A DNA stretch of 34,042 nucleotides from contig JAZSBL010000036.1 of the NCBI GenBank assembly GCA_045602385.1, forward strand, positions 1 to 34,042. Direction: 5' to 3'. The first letter of the stretch is position 1, and each line of letters starts with the position of its first letter. The translations under genes were made by a program, and so were the position numbers. This DNA is from SVTX01 sp045602385 (GTDB taxonomy: Bacteria > Bacillota > Clostridia > Oscillospirales > CAG-272). The notes under the pieces are model-generated. The model ran no database searches. It had not been told where the DNA came from and was given only the letters and a program-made list of their open reading frames with translations. Shown one piece after another: positions 31,250 to 34,042 of the stretch.

Positions 31250-32239
31250 ATGGCAGTGATGCGACGCGTGGTTGCCGTGCTATTGGCGGTGGTGTTGATT
31301 TTTGGTGCTTTTACCAAGGTGTCTGCGCTTGAAGATGGCGGGCTGAGGGACAATGAGCGTATTGCGATTGAAAGAATGACACAGGGGTTTGAGAATTTTG
31401 AGGAAAGAATTGATTTATCGGATTTGAATATCCCTATATCGTCGCTTTCGGTACTGTTTTCACATGCTACGAAGAATTCACCGTATCTCTTTTACGTGGA
31501 CAAAAGGTTGACATATACATATCGCGGAAATGCTGTTTTTTCTGTAATGCCGAAGTATAATTTGACCAAGGATGAGGCGAATGCTGCGGTTGAATACTCC
31601 AGGGGTGTGATTGAGAAAATCGTGGGGCTTGCCAATATGGGAAACAGTGAGCTTGAAAGACTTTTGCTTGCACACGATATTATTTGTTACCACTATTCAT
31701 ACGATCTTACGCTTGAGTGCAACGATATATATAAATTTGTAAAGGAAGGAAAGGGCACGTGTCAGGGCTACACCTGGACTTATATGGCGGTTTTGCGTGA
31801 GCTTGGAATTGAGTGTGAGTACGTTGCAAGCGACACCATCTCTCATATTTGGTTGAGGGTGAAAATTGATGGGCTTTGGTATCATTCCGATGTGACGTGG
31901 GATGACCCTGTGGGGGATGAGGCTACTGTGAGCCGAAATCACCTGCTTTTTTCGGATGAAAAGGCGGATATGGACGGTTACCGTGACAGGTACGGCGCGT
32001 GCGACAATCAATGCACAAGTGCGATCTATGATGAGAACGATATGTCTGATATTCTTTCCCCCAATCATGTGGCGGGTGATAATAACCACGATGGGGCAGT
32101 TGATTTGGGGGATCTCGTCATAATATTGCAAGGCGGCGCCGGGTGTCCCATATGCAGAGACGTTGACGGAGATCTCATCTTAACTGAAAATGACACTTTT
32201 GCGACAAGGGAGCTGATATTGACAAATCCTTGCGAATAA
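31250..32239 (+). CDS. Secreted transglutaminase-like protein with a dockerin domain
   Basis: A 329-residue protein. The ATG at 31250 has GGGGAGG upstream; the frame reaches 31223 without one. Residues 1-26 are a signal peptide ending in VSA. A transglutaminase/cysteine-protease-like domain follows, with a probable catalytic triad of Cys171 (GTCQGY), His199 (SHIWLRV) and Asp214 (YHSDVTWDD). Residues 275-325 resemble a type I dockerin: two 12-residue calcium loops, DNNHDGAVDLGD and DVDGDLILTEND, each followed by a helix. Dockerins attach secreted proteins to cohesins on a scaffold. Transglutaminase-core proteins in bacteria often act as peptidases or amidases, so a cell-surface peptide-processing role is plausible (inference). 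No cohesin is in the window. Confidence 0.85.
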   Translation: MAVMRRVVAVLLAVVLIFGAFTKVSALEDGGLRDNERIAIERMTQGFENFEERIDLSDLNIPISSLSVLFSHATKNSPYLFYVDKRLTYTYRGNAVFSVMPKYNLTKDEANAAVEYSRGVIEKIVGLANMGNSELERLLLAHDIICYHYSYDLTLECNDIYKFVKEGKGTCQGYTWTYMAVLRELGIECEYVASDTISHIWLRVKIDGLWYHSDVTWDDPVGDEATVSRNHLLFSDEKADMDGYRDRYGACDNQCTSAIYDENDMSDILSPNHVAGDNNHDGAVDLGDLVIILQGGAGCPICRDVDGDLILTENDTFATRELILTNPCE

Positions 32240-32247
32240 TGTATAAT
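32219..32247 (+). promoter_or_regulatory. Sigma-A promoter of nth
   Basis: Perfect TTGACA (32219-32224), 17 bp and TATAAT (32242-32247). The promoter overlaps the last codons of the transglutaminase-dockerin gene, with no terminator between them. Confidence 0.9.
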
Positions 32248-32285
32248 TTAGTCACACGGTATTTGAAATGAAAAGGTGACTATAT

Positions 32286-32939
32286 ATGAATAAAAAGGAA
32301 AAGAAAAATCTCGCCGCAACCGCGGTAGAGAGGCTGAAGCAGATATATCCGGATGCCGAATGTGCCTTGCACTGGGGCGGAGGAGAGGAGAATGCGTGGA
32401 AGCTCCTGGTTATGGGCAGACTTTCGGCTCAATGCACCGACGCAAGAGTGAATATCGTATGCGAAACGCTGTTTGACCGTTTTCCTTCGGCAGAGGATCT
32501 CGCAAACGGCGATCTTTCGGAGATTGAGGAGATAGTCAAGCCCTGTGGCCTTTACCGAATGAAGGCGTCAGATATAAAAAATGCTTGTAAGCTGCTTTGC
32601 GAAGAGTATAACGGCGTCATACCCGATGATATGGATGAACTGCTGAAATTCCCGGGCGTTGGCAGAAAAATAGCAAATCTCTTACTTGGAGATCTTTATA
32701 AAAAGCCTGCGATAGTTGCGGATACACACTGCATGCGGATATGCGGAAGGCTCGGCTTCTATCCCGAAGATCAAAAGGATCCCATAAAGACCGAGCGTAT
32801 AATGAGCGAGCTTGTAGAGCCTTCGGAGCAGAGTGATTTTTGCCACAGAATAGTCTGGTTCGGCAGAGATACCTGTACGGCGCGCTCGCCAAAATGTGCG
32901 GAGTGTCCGCTTGCCGACGTTTGCAAGGGAAGAAGATAA
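32286..32939 (+). CDS. nth: Endonuclease III (base-excision repair DNA glycosylase/AP lyase)
   Basis: A 217-residue enzyme of normal Nth length. It shows the helix-hairpin-helix LLKFPGVGRKIANLLL with catalytic Lys128, VADTH with catalytic Asp146, and the iron-sulfur loop Cys-x6-Cys-x2-Cys-x5-Cys at residues 197, 204, 207 and 213. It removes oxidised pyrimidines and nicks the resulting abasic site. The usual LLSAQATD opening is GRLSAQCTD here, and there is an N-terminal extension with HWGGGEENAWKLL. AAAGGTGA precedes the ATG. Monocistronic, from a consensus promoter. Confidence 0.93.
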   Translation: MNKKEKKNLAATAVERLKQIYPDAECALHWGGGEENAWKLLVMGRLSAQCTDARVNIVCETLFDRFPSAEDLANGDLSEIEEIVKPCGLYRMKASDIKNACKLLCEEYNGVIPDDMDELLKFPGVGRKIANLLLGDLYKKPAIVADTHCMRICGRLGFYPEDQKDPIKTERIMSELVEPSEQSDFCHRIVWFGRDTCTARSPKCAECPLADVCKGRR

Positions 32940-32947
32940 TATGATCT

Positions 32948-32985
32948 GTAAGGTAGCGTGATGCTACCTTACTATTTGTTTTCCG
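32948..32985 (+). terminator. Terminator of nth
   Basis: A perfect 10-bp stem (32948-32957 with 32963-32972), a 5-nt loop and a T-rich tract. The right arm overlaps the last codons of the converging DUF421 gene. Confidence 0.75.
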
Positions 32986-33650
32986 TCCCTTTTTTGAATA
33001 AATGTCTTTCCGGCGTCGTCCACGGTCATGCAGAAGATATCTTTTATTGATAATCTAAGCTGTTTTAACTTGCAGTCAAGCCATATGCGGTCTTTTTTTA
33101 TTATCTTCAGACCGTGTGCGTTGACGAAACCGTCGGATATGATCAGATGCATTATTCCATTGTCGGGGCAATAGACCTTCAGGTCGGATTTATCGGGCTG
33201 GCGGTTTGCATTCTTGGGTATTACAGACATTTTGCCGTTTTCCTCTAAAATTGCGTAGTCGACCTCGTTTAGATCATATATTCCGTTTTGCCTAACCTGG
33301 CCGACGAGCTCCTCAAGGGATATGCGCACCTTTTTCATCATTTTAAAATCAATGACTCCGCGGGAAACAATGACGGCAGGCTTGGAGGACAGAATAGATT
33401 TGAAAAGGGGCGCCTTGAGTATCAGGGCGGAGGTCAGTATTTCAAGAGAGGCCAGGGTTATCATTGGGATGATCGCTTCAAGAATTGATCGCTCCGGGTT
33501 GGTTATGGGGTTCGTGGCTATTTCGGAGAGAATGATCGTTATGACCAATTCGCCTACGTCAAGCTCCCCAAGCTGGCGCTTGCCCATTATTCGCATTATG
33601 ACGGTTAGGATAATATAAATGATTACCGTTCTTATAAATATGGTCAGCAT
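32964..33650 (-). CDS. DUF421 (YetF-type) membrane protein
   Basis: A 228-residue protein. Three hydrophobic helices lie in the first 80 residues (TIFIRTVIIYIILTVIMRI opening, then MGKRQLGELDVGELVITIIL, the DUF421 hallmark, and a third near AIIPMITLASLEILT). The C-terminal half is a soluble alpha/beta domain (SLEELVGQVRQNGIYDLNEVDYAILEENGK-type segment) typical of YetF/YdfR/YcaP proteins. The family is common in Bacillus and Clostridia, where B. subtilis members are linked to spore germination or envelope biology, but the mechanism is unknown. GGAG precedes the ATG. The gene ends inside the nth terminator hairpin. Confidence 0.88.
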   Translation of the reverse strand: MLTIFIRTVIIYIILTVIMRIMGKRQLGELDVGELVITIILSEIATNPITNPERSILEAIIPMITLASLEILTSALILKAPLFKSILSSKPAVIVSRGVIDFKMMKKVRISLEELVGQVRQNGIYDLNEVDYAILEENGKMSVIPKNANRQPDKSDLKVYCPDNGIMHLIISDGFVNAHGLKIIKKDRIWLDCKLKQLRLSIKDIFCMTVDDAGKTFIQKRDGKQIVR

Positions 33651-33810
33651 ATTTTTCTCCGTTTTTTAGTTATTTTTATCGTATATGACTTTTTTATGTA
33701 CTATGGGCAGAGAAAAGTGGTTAAAATGATAGTGAATAGGTATATATACGGCGCGTTATATGTATGATTTGACAAATGATGAAAAAATAAAACTTTTTTC
33801 AAAAAACCAC

Positions 33811-33839
33811 TTGACAAACAGAAATGATTGTGGTAGAAT
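33811..33839 (+). promoter_or_regulatory. Promoter P1 of a probable rRNA operon
   Basis: TTGACA (33811-33816), 17 bp and TAGAAT (33834-33839), preceded by an A/T-rich UP-like tract. A TTGCCG/CGGCAA stem (33847-33865) follows. The 392 bases from 33651 to the window end hold no gene. Confidence 0.75.
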
Positions 33840-33931
33840 ATACGAGTTGCCGCGATGAACGGCAATAAAAAAATATCAGCTTCTCCTCGACAAGAAGTGA
33901 GAAAAAACTTAAAAAAGTTTTAAGAAACCAC

Positions 33932-33960
33932 TTGACAAGAGAGGGAATAGGTGATATAAT
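33932..33960 (+). promoter_or_regulatory. Promoter P2 of a probable rRNA operon
   Basis: Perfect TTGACA (33932-33937), 17 bp and TATAAT (33955-33960), preceded by an A/T-rich tract. It shares the 14-base AAACCACTTGACAA with P1. Downstream the text CTTGACAATTGAAC resembles the leader in front of clostridial 16S rRNA genes. The rRNA itself is beyond the window. Confidence 0.75.
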
Positions 33961-34042
33961 AGACAAGCTCACGCAAAAAGGGTGGGCGGATTGAAACTTG
34001 ACAATTGAACAACAGATAAAAGAAGTACAAAGCAAAAAAAGC

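Noticed and set aside
33769..33774. A further TTGACA before the two rRNA-type promoters
   Set aside because: The sequence at the -10 position (ACTTTT) does not match.
1..34042. CRISPR arrays, insertion sequences, prophage genes or tRNAs
   Set aside because: No regularly spaced repeats, transposase or phage motifs, or cloverleaf/TTCGA-type tRNA sequences were seen on either strand.

Overview
The window reads as chromosomal DNA of an endospore-forming, Gram-positive anaerobe of the class Clostridia, most like the gut Oscillospirales/Ruminococcaceae. The support is spoIVB and spoVAC, a type I dockerin on a secreted protein, a Firmicutes-type 6S RNA, RNase J, strong AGGAG-type ribosome binding sites and near-consensus sigma-A promoters (TTGACA-17-TATAAT). 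Genus and species cannot be read from the sequence. I see no phage, transposon, CRISPR array or tRNA.

Layout. 1-4.2 kb: a sugar-catabolic operon holding the 3' end of a fucose/arabinose-type isomerase, a fructose-6-phosphate aldolase-like transaldolase, and two tandem paralogues of a neutral-ceramidase-like hydrolase, closed by a strong terminator. 4.3-6.7 kb: a CapA-type metallophosphatase-fold protein converging with an XRE regulator that carries its own six-helix membrane domain. 6.9-9.1 kb: trxA-trxB and a nuclease-like protein. 9.2-12.7 kb: SpoIVB, then a LysR regulator divergent from an AlaA-like aminotransferase. 12.8-15.3 kb: nagB and a phosphoglucosamine mutase fused to an XRE DNA-binding domain. 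15.4-17.8 kb: a coiled-coil protein, spoVAC, a polysaccharide deacetylase and a small DUF4358-like exported protein. 17.8-20.9 kb: a tightly packed galK-(3-TM protein)-walJ-rlmH operon. 21-26.7 kb: an AbrB-like regulator with a zinc-ribbon-like tail, a small membrane protein, RNase J, a large membrane-anchored extracytoplasmic protein and a multi-zinc-ribbon protein. 26.7-30.6 kb: a 30-residue Cys-rich membrane peptide, lepA-hemW, a DUF1292 gene and 6S RNA. 30.6-34 kb: a GNAT acetyltransferase, a secreted transglutaminase-like protein with dockerin, endonuclease III, a DUF421 membrane protein, and at the right edge two tandem promoters that look like an rRNA operon promoter region cut off before 16S.

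Most of the window is housekeeping: redox (Trx), amino-sugar flux (GlmM/NagB), RNA decay and ribosome function (RNase J, RlmH, LepA), heme-chaperone-like HemW and DNA repair (Nth). The least ordinary item is the HTH-GlmM fusion next to nagB. It suggests that an amino-sugar-phosphate enzyme doubles as, or is tethered to, a transcription regulator. Also worth attention are the exactly overlapping, mirror-image promoters of the LysR/aminotransferase pair, repeated CGGTTG half-sites in front of the membrane XRE regulator, the tandem ceramidase-like genes with a tract of perfect identity, the tiny Cys-rich peptide, and the transglutaminase-dockerin protein.
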